Of a stretch of DNA of 46,205 nucleotides, positions 26,135-35,078 are shown piece after piece (the first letter of the stretch is position 1; every line of letters starts with the position of its first letter). A model generated the notes under the pieces. That model saw only the letters and a program-made list of their open reading frames with translations, had not been told where the DNA came from and did not search any database. The translations under genes were made by a program, and so were the position numbers. This DNA comes from Clostridia bacterium (GTDB taxonomy: Bacteria > Bacillota > Sulfobacillia > SLMV01): positions 1 through 46,205 of the forward strand of contig PUNF01000005.1 in NCBI GenBank assembly GCA_003552525.1, written 5' to 3'.

Positions 26135-26671
26135 ATGGCATCGATGCGACGCGTGGCGGTGATCGGTTCCCCGGGGGCGGGGAAGTCCACCCTGGCGCGC
26201 CGCCTCGGTGGGCTCCTCGACCTGCCCGTCTATCATCTCGACCGCATGTACTGGGGACCGGGATGGACGGCCACGCCGCGCTCCCGCTGGCGTCGCCGCC
26301 ACGCCCGCCTGCTGGCCGAGTCCCATTGGATCCTCGATGGGCACTACGCCGATACCCTCGCGGATCGGTTGGCCGCCGCGGATACCGTGTTCTACCTCTG
26401 CTATCCCAGGAAGACTTGCATGCGACGCGCGCTGGCACGGGCCTTCGGCCCCGGCGCTCGTCCGGACATGGCACCGGGATGTGCCGCCGGGTTCGATCGC
26501 AACCTCCTATCCCTGCTGAGGCGCATATGGCGCTTTCCGGCGCAGGGGGCCCGGCACACCGAGGACCTCCTCGAAAGCGCCGGCACCGGGTTGTGCGTGT
26601 TCCGCCTGCGATCTCCCGCGCATACCGAGGCGCTATTGGCAGCACTCGGTGACGGGGAGATCCCGTGCTAA
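26135..26671 (+). CDS. P-loop nucleotide kinase-like protein
   Basis: 178 residues from ATG 26135, six bases after GGAGG. Walker A is GSPGAGKST near the N-terminus, followed by LARRLGGLLDLPVYHLDRMYWGPG split by its turn, and WILDGHYADTLADRLAAADTVFYL in the middle. This matches the adenylate-kinase-like 'topology modulation' (FlaR-type) P-loop family, whose substrates are mostly unknown. It is probably cotranscribed with ribU. That position tempts one to call it a flavokinase, but the sequence does not resemble RibF or RibK, so no such claim is made. Confidence 0.75.
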   Translation: MASMRRVAVIGSPGAGKSTLARRLGGLLDLPVYHLDRMYWGPGWTATPRSRWRRRHARLLAESHWILDGHYADTLADRLAAADTVFYLCYPRKTCMRRALARAFGPGARPDMAPGCAAGFDRNLLSLLRRIWRFPAQGARHTEDLLESAGTGLCVFRLRSPAHTEALLAALGDGEIPC

Positions 26672-26745
26672 CAGTGGGTGCCGGGAAGCGAGGATCGGAA
26701 CGAGCCGGGTATTCGAGGGCCACCCCTGGCGCGAGGCCCCGATCT

Positions 26746-26787
26746 GCACACTGCCCCCGGGGGGAAGCATTGCCGGGGGCAGTGTGC
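26746..26787. terminator. Long perfect hairpin between convergent genes
   Basis: A perfect 15-bp inverted repeat (GCACACTGCCCCCGG and its complement) encloses a 12-base loop, between the kinase-like gene (ends 26671) and the MFS gene (ends 26796). It probably ends transcription from both sides. Confidence 0.75.
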
Positions 26788-26795
26788 GCGCTCCC

Positions 26796-28007
26796 TTACC
26801 CCACGTGCCCCGCGCGGCCGAGCGGGGCACGTGGTCGAAGCAGGGCGTGCCGAATTTGGGTGAAAAGCAGTGCAGATACCAGCACCAGGATGCCACTGAT
26901 GAACGGCAGCGAAGCGTGGATGTCGAAGGCGAACCCACCCCACAGGGGACCCGCGATTCGACCGAGGCTCATGCAGGATTCGGCCACCCCCATGCTTTGC
27001 CCCTGTTCGCCTCCCGCACCCCGGGACACCATCGCCAGGGCGGATGGCTTCAGCAGCGCGTTGCAAAGCACCAGGATTCCCATGGACGAAAAGGTCGTCG
27101 CAAACGATGCCGACGCCAGGACCAGCATAAACCCGCCGGCGTTCCCCGCCATGGCGAGGGCGATCAACCGACGTGCCCCGAGTCGCCGGGTGAGCGGGCC
27201 CACCAGCACACCCTGTGCCAGGGCGTACATGGCGGCCATGCCGGTGAGCAGGGTGCCCACTTGCCCGGGATCGTAGGCGAAGCGCGCGATGGCGTAGAGC
27301 CCGTATACGCTCGAGAAGATCGTCTGCGCGAAGATGGCGACGAAGGCCACCACCAGCCCGAGCGAGGCGGGTCCCCCGAGCGCCCTTCGCAGTCCGGCCA
27401 GGTTGGGCAGGCTCTCGCGGAGGTTCCCGTGTGCCCGTCGGTGTGCCGGGGAGAGGGATTCCGGGAGGGCGAACAGCACCAGCAGGAAGGTGATCCCGGC
27501 CAGGCCCGCCGCCACGCGAAACGGCGTGACCAGGGAAGCAGTGGCGAGTAGTCCGCCGAGCCCCGGACCCAGGATGACGCCGAGCCCGATGGCCCCGCCG
27601 ATGCGACCCATGGCTGCGGCGCGTTCCTCCTCCCCGGTGCGATCCGCGGCGTACGCCTGCGCGGCCGGCAACATGGCCGAGGAAAGGGAGCCTGAGAGCA
27701 CCTGGGCCGCGTATAGCATCCAGAGCCGGTCGGCCAGCGAAAAGAGCAGCATGGCCGATCCCAGGCCGACCATGCCCAGCAACAGGAAGGGCCTGCGCCC
27801 GTAGCGATCCGATAGGCTCCCCCAGGCGGGGGCAAACAACAATTGCGTGATCCCGTAACTGGCGATCAAGAGGCCGAAATGGATCCCGCGACCCCCGAGG
27901 TTCTCGATGAAGAAGGGGAGCACCGGCATGGCGATCCCGTATCCCATCATGACGACGACCAGGCCCGCGAGGAGGATCCAGAGGTTGCGCGTCTTCAACC
28001 GTACCAC
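26796..28007 (-). CDS. MFS drug/metabolite exporter (DHA1 type)
   Basis: 403 residues with twelve predicted membrane helices. The MFS motif A is present between helices 2 and 3 (GSLSDRYGRRP, about 63-73). The first half has GYGIAMPVLPFFIENLG, typical of DHA1 tetracycline or multidrug exporters, and GPGLGGLLA resembles the antiporter motif C. The GTG at 28007 overlaps a purine-rich stretch; TTG three codons later is an alternative start with better spacing. The last dozen codons contain a second strong inverted repeat (26801-26834). The substrate is not predictable. It follows the PEP-synthase-like gene by 57 bases in the same direction. Confidence 0.85.
   Translation of the reverse strand: MVRLKTRNLWILLAGLVVVMMGYGIAMPVLPFFIENLGGRGIHFGLLIASYGITQLLFAPAWGSLSDRYGRRPFLLLGMVGLGSAMLLFSLADRLWMLYAAQVLSGSLSSAMLPAAQAYAADRTGEEERAAAMGRIGGAIGLGVILGPGLGGLLATASLVTPFRVAAGLAGITFLLVLFALPESLSPAHRRAHGNLRESLPNLAGLRRALGGPASLGLVVAFVAIFAQTIFSSVYGLYAIARFAYDPGQVGTLLTGMAAMYALAQGVLVGPLTRRLGARRLIALAMAGNAGGFMLVLASASFATTFSSMGILVLCNALLKPSALAMVSRGAGGEQGQSMGVAESCMSLGRIAGPLWGGFAFDIHASLPFISGILVLVSALLFTQIRHALLRPRAPLGRAGHVG
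26801..26834. repeat. Inverted repeat inside the 3' end of the MFS gene
   Basis: CCACGTGCCCCG and CGGGGCACGTGG form a 12-bp stem around a 10-base loop. It overlaps the final codons of the MFS gene and stands just before the 15-bp hairpin at 26746-26787, giving two stacked hairpins. Confidence 0.7.
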
Positions 28008-28034
28008 TTCCTTTCCAGGGCGCCTGCGCGCTTT

Positions 28035-28059
28035 GGGACCCCGGGTGGGACCGGGGCCC
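28035..28059 (-). terminator. Hairpin after the PEP-synthase-like gene
   Basis: GGGACCCCGG pairs with CCGGGGCCC (one G-U pair on the transcript) around a 6-base loop, six bases beyond the stop at 28065 and before the MFS start. No T run follows, so it may attenuate rather than end transcription. Confidence 0.45.
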
Positions 28060-28064
28060 GCGCA

Positions 28065-30680
28065 TCAGTCGAGCAGTCGCACCCGACCGGATCCCCCATC
28101 TACATGGATGCGTTGGCCATCGCGGATCCGCTCCGTCGCCCCGGCGACACCGACCACGGCGGGAATCCCGTATTCCCTGGCCACCACCGCGCCGTGGGAA
28201 ATCGGGCCGCCCGTCTCCATCACGATGGCGCCCAGTGACACGAACAGCGGCGTCCAGGCGGGATTGGTCGCCCGGGTCACCAGCACGTCGCCGGGCTTGA
28301 GACGGACGCCTTCCCGCGGGGATTGGAGGACGCGCGCCCGCCCCTCGTGCATGCCGGGGGATACGGCGACACCCGGCAGGGTCCCGTCGGCCTCCTCGAT
28401 CGGGGCGTAGATGCTCTCTCCCGTGCTGGCGAGCACGCGCGGGGGCTGCATCCGCCAGGCGCGCGCGTGGGCGGCGCGGTTCTCAGAAGCGATGCTTCGC
28501 AGGTCGGCGCCCGCGCGCACATCCTCGGGCCGAAGGAAGAAGATCTCTTCTGCACGCTGCAGGGTCCCTTCGGATACCAAATCTTCGCCCATCTCCCGAA
28601 GCGTCCGCCGGGCCCTGTCGTACAGGCGGGTCAGCACGAACTTGGATTCCTCGCGGAGGCCGAATACCGAGCGGTATTCGCGAAGGGCGTTGGCGACCCG
28701 CGTGGCCTTGCGCCCGGCCCCGGCGGCGGCGAGATCCTCCCGGATCCGTTCGATGGCCCGCTCCGCGTCCTCTGCACCGCGGTAGAACGCATCGAGTCCC
28801 GCCCGGTAACTCTGGTTGTCGATATAGGCCCGTACCAGGTCGCATACGTATTCTGGCTCCTCCCACCAGTTGGGGACCCCGACGTCCACCTCCTGGATGG
28901 ACCGGTGCCCGTACTGCGAGAGGAATTCGGCGATTTCGGGGTCATCGATGCCCGGCGTCTCCCCACGCCCGTCGTAGCGCTCCGCCAGCTCCATCAACGC
29001 GACGCCCATCTCGGTCGTGGTGTTGTGCGGCAATGACTGTCCGATGCGATCGAAGTCGGAGAGGTCGTCCAGGTAGCGTTCGGCGATCCCGCGGGCCTTT
29101 TTGTATTTGCCGAAGGAAGCGGCGAGCAGGCAAAGGGTGGCCCAGCCCGAGATCATGAATTCCCCGATGTGCCAAAGGATGATGTCGAGTCGATGCTCGC
29201 GATCCCGGGCGCGCGCCAGGTCCTCTTCCATGGCCACCAAGAACCCATCCCATTGCGCCAGCGCCCGCGCGCGGGCCCGCTCCGGGAAGAGTCTTCCGTA
29301 GAGGACATTTCGCACCATGGGAAACCCGATGCGAAGAAAGGGTACGAGGTTTCCGATGATCCACCGGGTCACCCGGCTCGGCTCGGCCGTGATGGCCTCC
29401 CGGTTTCTGTGCAAAAACTGCATCAGGGCCCGTGCCGTCATGGGCTCCTGTTCGGCGAACAGGTCGTTTTCCAAGACCTTCTCCCAGTTTTTCTCCTCGC
29501 GCAGGAGGTCGGTCATGTCGAAGAAGACCCGGCCGCCGAGCACCTGGCACCACCACAGGTCGTCGGGGGTCCGGATGTTGCGATCGAAGCGGCGGGCGGG
29601 GTTGACGAAGGTCTGGAGGAAGCATGCCTCGCCCATGGGTGTTAGGGGCTCGTGCATCCCCTGCGAAAGCAGCCCGAAGTTGACGAATGCCCGAAGGCCC
29701 GGCCGCCCCGGGATACGCGCGGGCCGGGGATAGAGTGAAGTGATGGGACGGGCCTGGACCAGGAAGAATTCCCCGCCCCGCTCGGCCCACTCGATGTCCT
29801 GGGGTGTGCCGAAGTGTTCCTCGACCAAGAGGCCGAGGCGGTAGAGCCGATTGACGCCGTCCGTATCCAGGGTGGCGGCCCGGCGCATCGGCCCTTCGAC
29901 GGCGCTGTCGTAGACGTCGCCCACGACACCCACGGTCATGGTGTCCTTGTCCGCGATGGTTTCCTCGAGGATGCGGCCGTCCTCCTTGTCCACGATCCAC
30001 TGGTCGGGGGTGACATCCCCCGAGACGATGGCTTCGCCCAGGCCCCAGGACGCGTTGAGGAGCATCCGGTCCCGGCGGCCGTTTACCGGGTTCGCGGTGA
30101 AGAGGATTCCCGCGCGCCTCGCGTCCACCATCTCCTGCACCACGACGGCGTGGGCCAGGTCGGCATGCCCGATGCCCTGCTTCATGCGGTAGGCCAGCGC
30201 GCGCTCATTCCAAAGCGACGCCCAGCAACGCCTGACTTTCTCCAGGAGATCGTCACAGCAGCTGACGTTGAGATACGTCTCGTACTGGCCGGCGAAGGAA
30301 GTGCCGGGCAAGTCTTCCGCCGTGGCAGAGGAACGCACCGCCACCGGCGGACCGCCGAGGGACGTGTACGCCCGCTCGATCGCGTCGCGAATCGCCTTCG
30401 GCATGGAACCCGCGGCGAAGTGCGCCGCGATCTTTTCCGCCGTCGCGGCGATCTGCGGGGGTGCATCGGGGTCGATCCCGGCCACCAGCTCCTCGATGAC
30501 TCCCGCCAGGCCGTTGGCCGCGACGAAATCGCGGTAGGCTCCGGTGTGCACGATGAAGCCCCCGGGCACGGGGATGCCCGCGCGGACCATTTCCCCCAGG
30601 TTGGCGGCCTTTCCCCCGACCGTCGCGAGGTCATCCCTGCCGACGGCATCGATTGCGTGGATGTATTTGGCGGTCGTCAT
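28065..30680 (-). CDS. PEP-synthase / rifampin-phosphotransferase-like enzyme
   Basis: 871 residues from ATG 30680, nine bases after GGGGAG; upstream extension of the frame is not needed. The N-terminal domain (about 1-330) is the PEP/pyruvate-binding ATP-grasp: VGGKAANLGEM, GGPPVAVRSSATAEDLPG split by its turn, QEMVDARRAGILFTANP, and ERGGEFFLVQARPI. A long helical middle (about 345-760) has no catalytic motif. The C-terminal swivelling domain has GGPISHGAVVAREYGIPAVVG with phospho-carrier His829. The PEP-binding TIM barrel of true PEP synthase and PPDK is missing after it, and the His domain is at the very end. That is the layout of rifampin phosphotransferase and its relatives, so ATP-dependent phosphorylation of an unknown hydroxyl substrate is likelier than PEP synthesis. 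Confidence 0.78.
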   Translation of the reverse strand: MTTAKYIHAIDAVGRDDLATVGGKAANLGEMVRAGIPVPGGFIVHTGAYRDFVAANGLAGVIEELVAGIDPDAPPQIAATAEKIAAHFAAGSMPKAIRDAIERAYTSLGGPPVAVRSSATAEDLPGTSFAGQYETYLNVSCCDDLLEKVRRCWASLWNERALAYRMKQGIGHADLAHAVVVQEMVDARRAGILFTANPVNGRRDRMLLNASWGLGEAIVSGDVTPDQWIVDKEDGRILEETIADKDTMTVGVVGDVYDSAVEGPMRRAATLDTDGVNRLYRLGLLVEEHFGTPQDIEWAERGGEFFLVQARPITSLYPRPARIPGRPGLRAFVNFGLLSQGMHEPLTPMGEACFLQTFVNPARRFDRNIRTPDDLWWCQVLGGRVFFDMTDLLREEKNWEKVLENDLFAEQEPMTARALMQFLHRNREAITAEPSRVTRWIIGNLVPFLRIGFPMVRNVLYGRLFPERARARALAQWDGFLVAMEEDLARARDREHRLDIILWHIGEFMISGWATLCLLAASFGKYKKARGIAERYLDDLSDFDRIGQSLPHNTTTEMGVALMELAERYDGRGETPGIDDPEIAEFLSQYGHRSIQEVDVGVPNWWEEPEYVCDLVRAYIDNQSYRAGLDAFYRGAEDAERAIERIREDLAAAGAGRKATRVANALREYRSVFGLREESKFVLTRLYDRARRTLREMGEDLVSEGTLQRAEEIFFLRPEDVRAGADLRSIASENRAAHARAWRMQPPRVLASTGESIYAPIEEADGTLPGVAVSPGMHEGRARVLQSPREGVRLKPGDVLVTRATNPAWTPLFVSLGAIVMETGGPISHGAVVAREYGIPAVVGVAGATERIRDGQRIHVDGGSGRVRLLD

Positions 30681-30763
30681 CGCGGATCGCTCCCCTTCGT
30701 CGAATCGCGCTGCCTGGTTCCTTGTGTGCTGCCTGGTTGCCATCTTCGCCTGGACCATGGCCA

Positions 30764-31042
30764 TCACCCTCTCCCTGGAGTCGTCTTCGATTCGCATTTT
30801 GCGCACAGGGCGACCGGTTCGATCCCCGAGTCCCGGAGGCGGAGGATCAATCCGTAGAGTGCCGGGGTATCGGGGAGTTCGCCCCCGAGGACCGATCTGT
30901 CGCCGCCGGGGTGCGCGAGGGAGCAACCGACTTGAAGGGAGTCCCCCATCCAATCCTCGAGCGGGCCGCCGAATCGGATATGGACCGACCACGTCCGCCC
31001 CTGCTGTTCTTCTGCCGATTCACTACGGTGTCGGCTTGCCAT
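30764..31042 (-). CDS. Small conserved-type protein upstream of the PEP-synthase-like gene
   Basis: 92 residues from ATG 31042, eight bases after GGGAGG. It shows the pattern IRFGGPLEDWMGDSLQVG, DRSVLGGELPDTPALYGLI and LRDSGIEPVAL. This resembles short proteins of unknown function in which an acidic-strand VLxGxLPDQxALxGLLxxLRDLG motif recurs. There is no signal peptide, membrane helix or catalytic motif. It lies 83 bases upstream of the PEP-synthase-like gene in the same direction and is probably cotranscribed, perhaps as a small regulatory or binding partner. A GC-rich open frame on the other strand is treated as a shadow. Confidence 0.6.
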   Translation of the reverse strand: MASRHRSESAEEQQGRTWSVHIRFGGPLEDWMGDSLQVGCSLAHPGGDRSVLGGELPDTPALYGLILRLRDSGIEPVALCAKCESKTTPGRG

Positions 31043-31092
31043 TTCGATCGCCTCCCAAGACGACGGGTTTGCCGTCGATGCGGCTTCGGAAC

Positions 31093-31163
31093 CCGGGACG
31101 TGCGGTCCCGGTGTCTTCATGCTAGCGGTCGCCGGACCCGTGGGGACCCGACAAAAGTCGGGT
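31093..31163. promoter_or_regulatory. Two dyads in the divergent regulator promoter region
   Basis: CCGGGAC (31093-31099) with GTCCCGG (31105-31111), and ACCCGAC (31146-31152) with GTCGGGT (31157-31163, loop AAAA). Both lie between the small protein/PEP-synthase-like unit and the MalT-type regulator, where operator sites would be expected. Function is inferred from position only. Confidence 0.35.
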
Positions 31164-31255
31164 TGGGGGTAAGGTGTGCGGGGATGGGTCCCCGGGTAGC
31201 GCGCAGGGTATGGGGTGGGCGGGACAGAATAGGGAGAAGGTCGGGAGGCGACCCC

Positions 31256-33970
31256 ATGAACGGCAATATCCTGCGCATCAAGACGCGCATCCCACCCATG
31301 CGCGGCAATATCCTAAACCGGCCGCACATTCTCGCAAAGCTCTCGCGTGGCCTGCTGGTGGACGGGGGCTTCACGCGCGCCCTGTCCCTCCTGTCCGCTC
31401 CGGCCGGGTTCGGCAAGACGACGCTGGTCCGTGCGTGGATGCACGCGCACGAACCCGGGGTCTCCTGGCTCAGCCTCGATCCCGGGGACGACGACTTCCT
31501 CACCTTTTGGAGCTATCTCATCGCATCCCTTCAGGCACGGGATCCTGCGCTCGGACGCGGTGCGCTGGAGATCCTCGAGGACGTGGGCCCGTCGGAAGAT
31601 CACGCGCAGTTCCTCGTACCCCTGCTCAACGACCTCCTTTCCCGGGGGACGACCACGTTCGTGGTGCTCGACGACTACCATTGCATCGATGATGCATCCA
31701 TCCACCGGGCGATGGCCTTCTTCATCGAGCACCTGCCGCCCGCGGTCCACCTGGTCATCACGACCCGATCGGATCCGCCCTGGCCCCTCGCGCGGTGGCG
31801 TGCCCGGGAGCAGATGGCCGAGGCGCGGTTGGATGCGCTCCGGTTTCGCGAGGACGAGGTGCGGGCATTCCTCGAGGACCGTGGGGTCGCAGCCCTCGGG
31901 GAAGCGCACATCCGGGCGCTGCAGGAGAGGACCGAGGGCTGGCCCACGGGACTGCAACTGGCCGCGGTCTCCCTCGCCGAGACCCCGGATCCGGAAGGTT
32001 TCATCGATCGTTTCACCGGCAACCACCGGCACATCCTGCACTTTTTGCACGCGGAAGTGTTGTCGGGCGTGGGCGTTGATGTCCGGGATTTCCTCGTCAA
32101 GACTTCCATCCTGCGTAGGCTGTCCCCGGGATCCTGTGAGGCCGTCACGGGCCGCGGGGATGCCGCCGCGATCCTCGAGGACCTGGTGCGGGGGAACCTG
32201 TTCACCATCCCCCTGGACCACGCGCACGGGTGGTACCGCTACCACCCGCTCTTCGGCCAGCTGCTCCACCACCAGCTTCAACGCGAGTGGCCCGATGCGG
32301 TGGAGGGTTTGCACGAGGCGGCCGCGCAGTGGTACTCCGCCCACGATGAACCCGACGAGGCGGTGCATCACGCGCTGTGCGCGAATCGGGCGGCGCTGCT
32401 TGGGGACCTGGTCGATCGCCACTACCACCTGTTCATGCGCCGTGGGTCCGCGACACTCAACCGGGTGCTCAATCGCCTGCCCGACGAGGCCGTGCATCGG
32501 CACCCCCGCCTCGCCGCCCACGGAGCCCTCTTTCACCTGGTGTACGGGGGCAGGGACAAGGCGGAGGCCAGTCGCAGGGCGGCGGCGCGGCTGGGCTACC
32601 ATGATCCGGACGAAGACCGCGAGTATCGCGGCATCCTGTCGGCGATCGACGCCTACTTCTGCGTGTATGCCGACGACTTCGGGGGCGCCCGTCGGGCCGC
32701 CGAGGAGGCGCTGGAGCGCCTGCCGGCCCACAACCATTACTGGCGGATGAACGTCGGGATCTACGCCGGCGACGCCGCGCTTTTCGCCGATGATCCCACC
32801 GCGGCCCTTCCGCATTACCTCGAAGCCCATCGCAACAGCCTGGCGCTGCGGGACGAGGGTTCGATACTGGCCGCCGGCACCGCGTTCAAGGTGGCCACCG
32901 CCCTGTATGGGCGGGGCCAGGTCGAAACCGCCGAAAAGATGCTCCGGGAGACGCTGGCGGCCGCCGCCGAGCGGGGCTTCGAGGGCGTGGCCCGCCTCGG
33001 GCTGCTGTGGGGATTGCGCGGGGAGCTGCTGCGCGAACGGGATCGGCTCGACGAGGCGGAGGAATGCCTGGCGCGCGCCATGGCCCTGAGCGAGGTCGAG
33101 TCCCCCTCCTTGGCCTGGAATACCCTGCATCTGGTGGCCCTGGAAAACTCCCGCGGACGGTGGCAGAGGGCGCTGGATGCCCTCGGGACCATCGATCGGT
33201 TGGACGCGGAGAAGCGGTTGCCGCGCTTCGTCATGGGACGCGCTCGCGCGTGGGAGGCCCGCATCCTGGGTGAGCGGGGCATGACGGTGCGGGCGCGCGA
33301 GATCCTCGCCGGCGAGGGGGTTATGCCGGGCGAAGCGGTGAGCGATGGGAAGGCCGACGGCTTCCTGGTCCTCGCGGAGACCATGATCCGGGATGGCTCC
33401 GATGCGCGGGAAACCGGCCGGATACTCGATGCCCTCGCGTGCCGGGCGGATTCCGGGGGTAATCACCCCCTGCTCCTGCGGACCCTGGTCGCCCGGGCGC
33501 TTCTCGCAGGTGGATCGACTCCGCACCTGGCACGTGCCCTCGCACTGGGGTGGGAGGGTGGCTTTCTCCGGGCATTCCTCGATTTCGGGTTCCCGTTGCG
33601 CGATCCCCTGCGCGAGAGCGCGGCCGCCCCTTCAACCCTGTCCCCCGGGGTACGGCGCTACGCGGAGGACATCCTCCTCCGCCTGCATCCAGCGCCCGCC
33701 CGTTCCCCGGACCATGACCGCGTTTCAAACGGCGGCGGATCCCGCGGGGATGGCGCAACCGGGCTGGTGGAGCCGCTCAGCGATCGCCAGCTCGAGGTCC
33801 TGCGTTTGATCGGCGAGGGCCTTTCCAACGAGGAGGTCGCGGATCGCCTCTTCCTTTCCGTGGGGACGGTGAAATGGCATACCAGCAACATCTTCGGGCG
33901 CCTGGGCGTGAAGAATCGCACCGAGGCGGTCGCCCGCGCCCGCCAGCTGGATATCATCGACGGGACGTGA
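31256..33970 (+). CDS. MalT-type LuxR transcriptional regulator (STAND ATPase)
   Basis: 904 residues from ATG 31256, seven bases after GGGAGG. The N-terminus (MNGNILRIKTRIPPMRGNI) and the Walker A APAGFGKT (48-55, Lys54) mark a STAND NTPase. FVVLDDYHCID is the Walker B, followed by LVITTRSDPPWPL and GWPTGLQLAA. A long alpha-helical repeat region (about 350-800) of TPR type binds the inducer in MalT relatives. The C-terminus is a LuxR helix-turn-helix: LSDRQLEVLRLIGEGLSNEE with VGTVKWHTSNIFGRLGVKNR. Such proteins are ATP- and ligand-dependent activators. It is divergent from the PEP-synthase-like operon, the likeliest target along with its own promoter. Confidence 0.9.
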   Translation: MNGNILRIKTRIPPMRGNILNRPHILAKLSRGLLVDGGFTRALSLLSAPAGFGKTTLVRAWMHAHEPGVSWLSLDPGDDDFLTFWSYLIASLQARDPALGRGALEILEDVGPSEDHAQFLVPLLNDLLSRGTTTFVVLDDYHCIDDASIHRAMAFFIEHLPPAVHLVITTRSDPPWPLARWRAREQMAEARLDALRFREDEVRAFLEDRGVAALGEAHIRALQERTEGWPTGLQLAAVSLAETPDPEGFIDRFTGNHRHILHFLHAEVLSGVGVDVRDFLVKTSILRRLSPGSCEAVTGRGDAAAILEDLVRGNLFTIPLDHAHGWYRYHPLFGQLLHHQLQREWPDAVEGLHEAAAQWYSAHDEPDEAVHHALCANRAALLGDLVDRHYHLFMRRGSATLNRVLNRLPDEAVHRHPRLAAHGALFHLVYGGRDKAEASRRAAARLGYHDPDEDREYRGILSAIDAYFCVYADDFGGARRAAEEALERLPAHNHYWRMNVGIYAGDAALFADDPTAALPHYLEAHRNSLALRDEGSILAAGTAFKVATALYGRGQVETAEKMLRETLAAAAERGFEGVARLGLLWGLRGELLRERDRLDEAEECLARAMALSEVESPSLAWNTLHLVALENSRGRWQRALDALGTIDRLDAEKRLPRFVMGRARAWEARILGERGMTVRAREILAGEGVMPGEAVSDGKADGFLVLAETMIRDGSDARETGRILDALACRADSGGNHPLLLRTLVARALLAGGSTPHLARALALGWEGGFLRAFLDFGFPLRDPLRESAAAPSTLSPGVRRYAEDILLRLHPAPARSPDHDRVSNGGGSRGDGATGLVEPLSDRQLEVLRLIGEGLSNEEVADRLFLSVGTVKWHTSNIFGRLGVKNRTEAVARARQLDIIDGT

Positions 33971-34102
33971 ATAGCCGGTGTGCACGCGCTTTCGCCGTGC
34001 GGGAAGGATTTCCCCCGCGTCATCGGTCATGGGCCGGGGTTTTCCCGCGGGGCGAGGGGATCTCTCCGGTGGCTGCACCGGGTGGCTGTTCGATGGAAGG
34101 AA

Positions 34103-34135
34103 CCGGTCCATCCGCCGCAGTGGCCGATGGACCGG
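34103..34135 (+). terminator. Hairpin downstream of the LuxR regulator
   Basis: CCGGTCCATC and GATGGACCGG pair over 10 bp around a 13-base loop, 132 bases after the regulator stop. A GGGTTTT stretch follows eight bases later. It could end the regulator transcript or, read the other way, the RDD gene. Confidence 0.5.
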
Positions 34136-34164
34136 ATGAAGGGTTTTCGCATCGTGGTGTCGCG

Positions 34165-34623
34165 CTACGCCGTCCCGGCCTCGCCCGGGACATCGACGAC
34201 CTGTGTCTTTCCGAACTTGTCCCCGATCCGGCGACCCTCGGAATCCGTCAGCACCAGGATGCACTCGATGATGCCGAGCACCAGTCCCACGATGGGACCG
34301 ATCACCCAGCCCAGGACCGGGATGACCATGATGAGGGTTCCGATGGAGAGGGGCAGGTTCCGCCGGATGGACGTCGCCCAATCCACGTAGTCGCCGTTTT
34401 CGAGCATGGCGACCTCGATGCTCATGACCTTCTTGCCGATGCTCCGATTGCGGAAATCTTCGTTCTGGGTCAGTTCAAATATCAGGGCGTCCTTGGTCAG
34501 GTAGTATCCGGCGCCGAGTAGTGGGCCGATGATCGGGATGAATGAAGGCAACGACATGATCAGGCCGTCGATGAGCGCGGCGACGAATCGCTTTACGAGA
34601 TCGGCTTTGGGCAAGACAAACAC
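34165..34623 (-). CDS. RDD-family membrane protein
   Basis: 152 residues with about four hydrophobic helices and the RDD-family start KADLVKRFVAALIDGLI (Arg and Asp near the first helix). RSIGKKVMSIEV and RRNLPL follow in the middle, as in typical family members. The open frame begins at GTG 34623, but GAAAGGA sits too close; TTG three codons in is an alternative. RDD proteins are of mixed or unknown function; some have been proposed to act in ion or proton transport. It stands alone, convergent with the regulator gene. Confidence 0.82.
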   Translation of the reverse strand: MFVLPKADLVKRFVAALIDGLIMSLPSFIPIIGPLLGAGYYLTKDALIFELTQNEDFRNRSIGKKVMSIEVAMLENGDYVDWATSIRRNLPLSIGTLIMVIPVLGWVIGPIVGLVLGIIECILVLTDSEGRRIGDKFGKTQVVDVPGEAGTA

Positions 34624-35078
34624 GTCCTTTCGAGTATGTCGACATCCGATGACCGCGCATCATCGAGAGGGGTGGGGCGGTGTGATCCGCCCGCGGTTGC
34701 CTGTCATGATGAGGAAGTCGTCGATTTCGTCGAGATGCCGGGCGACGCGCGCCCGGTGTACCCCGAAAGCGAGGACTTGACGCTCTCGATGCAACGACAT
34801 GCGGCCGGGGTGCGACTTCGCGACCCATGCGGTGATGTACGGATGCACGTTCCCCAAGCCTTTCCACGGTGGCTCGGTATATCCTTCCTCCACATCACCG
34901 CCGATGGTGATTTCGGCATAAAGCAATCGACAAAAATGCAAAAACGGTGTTTGGGGCGGCGCAATAACCGATTTAGTTTACAGTGCTGGATAGCCGCCTG
35001 TAGGCTGTGGGTGTACGCGACGCCAGTGGCCGGGTCACCGGCAGACCGAATGGTGTCGCTGGGAGGAGGAGCGCGCAC
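34624..35078. other. Intergenic region with a doubtful small ORF
   Basis: 455 bases. An AT-richer stretch at about 34915-34990 is out of character with the rest and probably holds the promoter for the lipoprotein gene at 35079, though no clear hexamers are seen. A leftward frame at 34660-34941 (up to 93 codons) has coding-like third positions from about codon 9 and a plausible protein sequence (for example GLGNVHPYITAWVAK). It has no ribosome binding site and no recognised family, so it may be a gene remnant. Confidence 0.4.
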
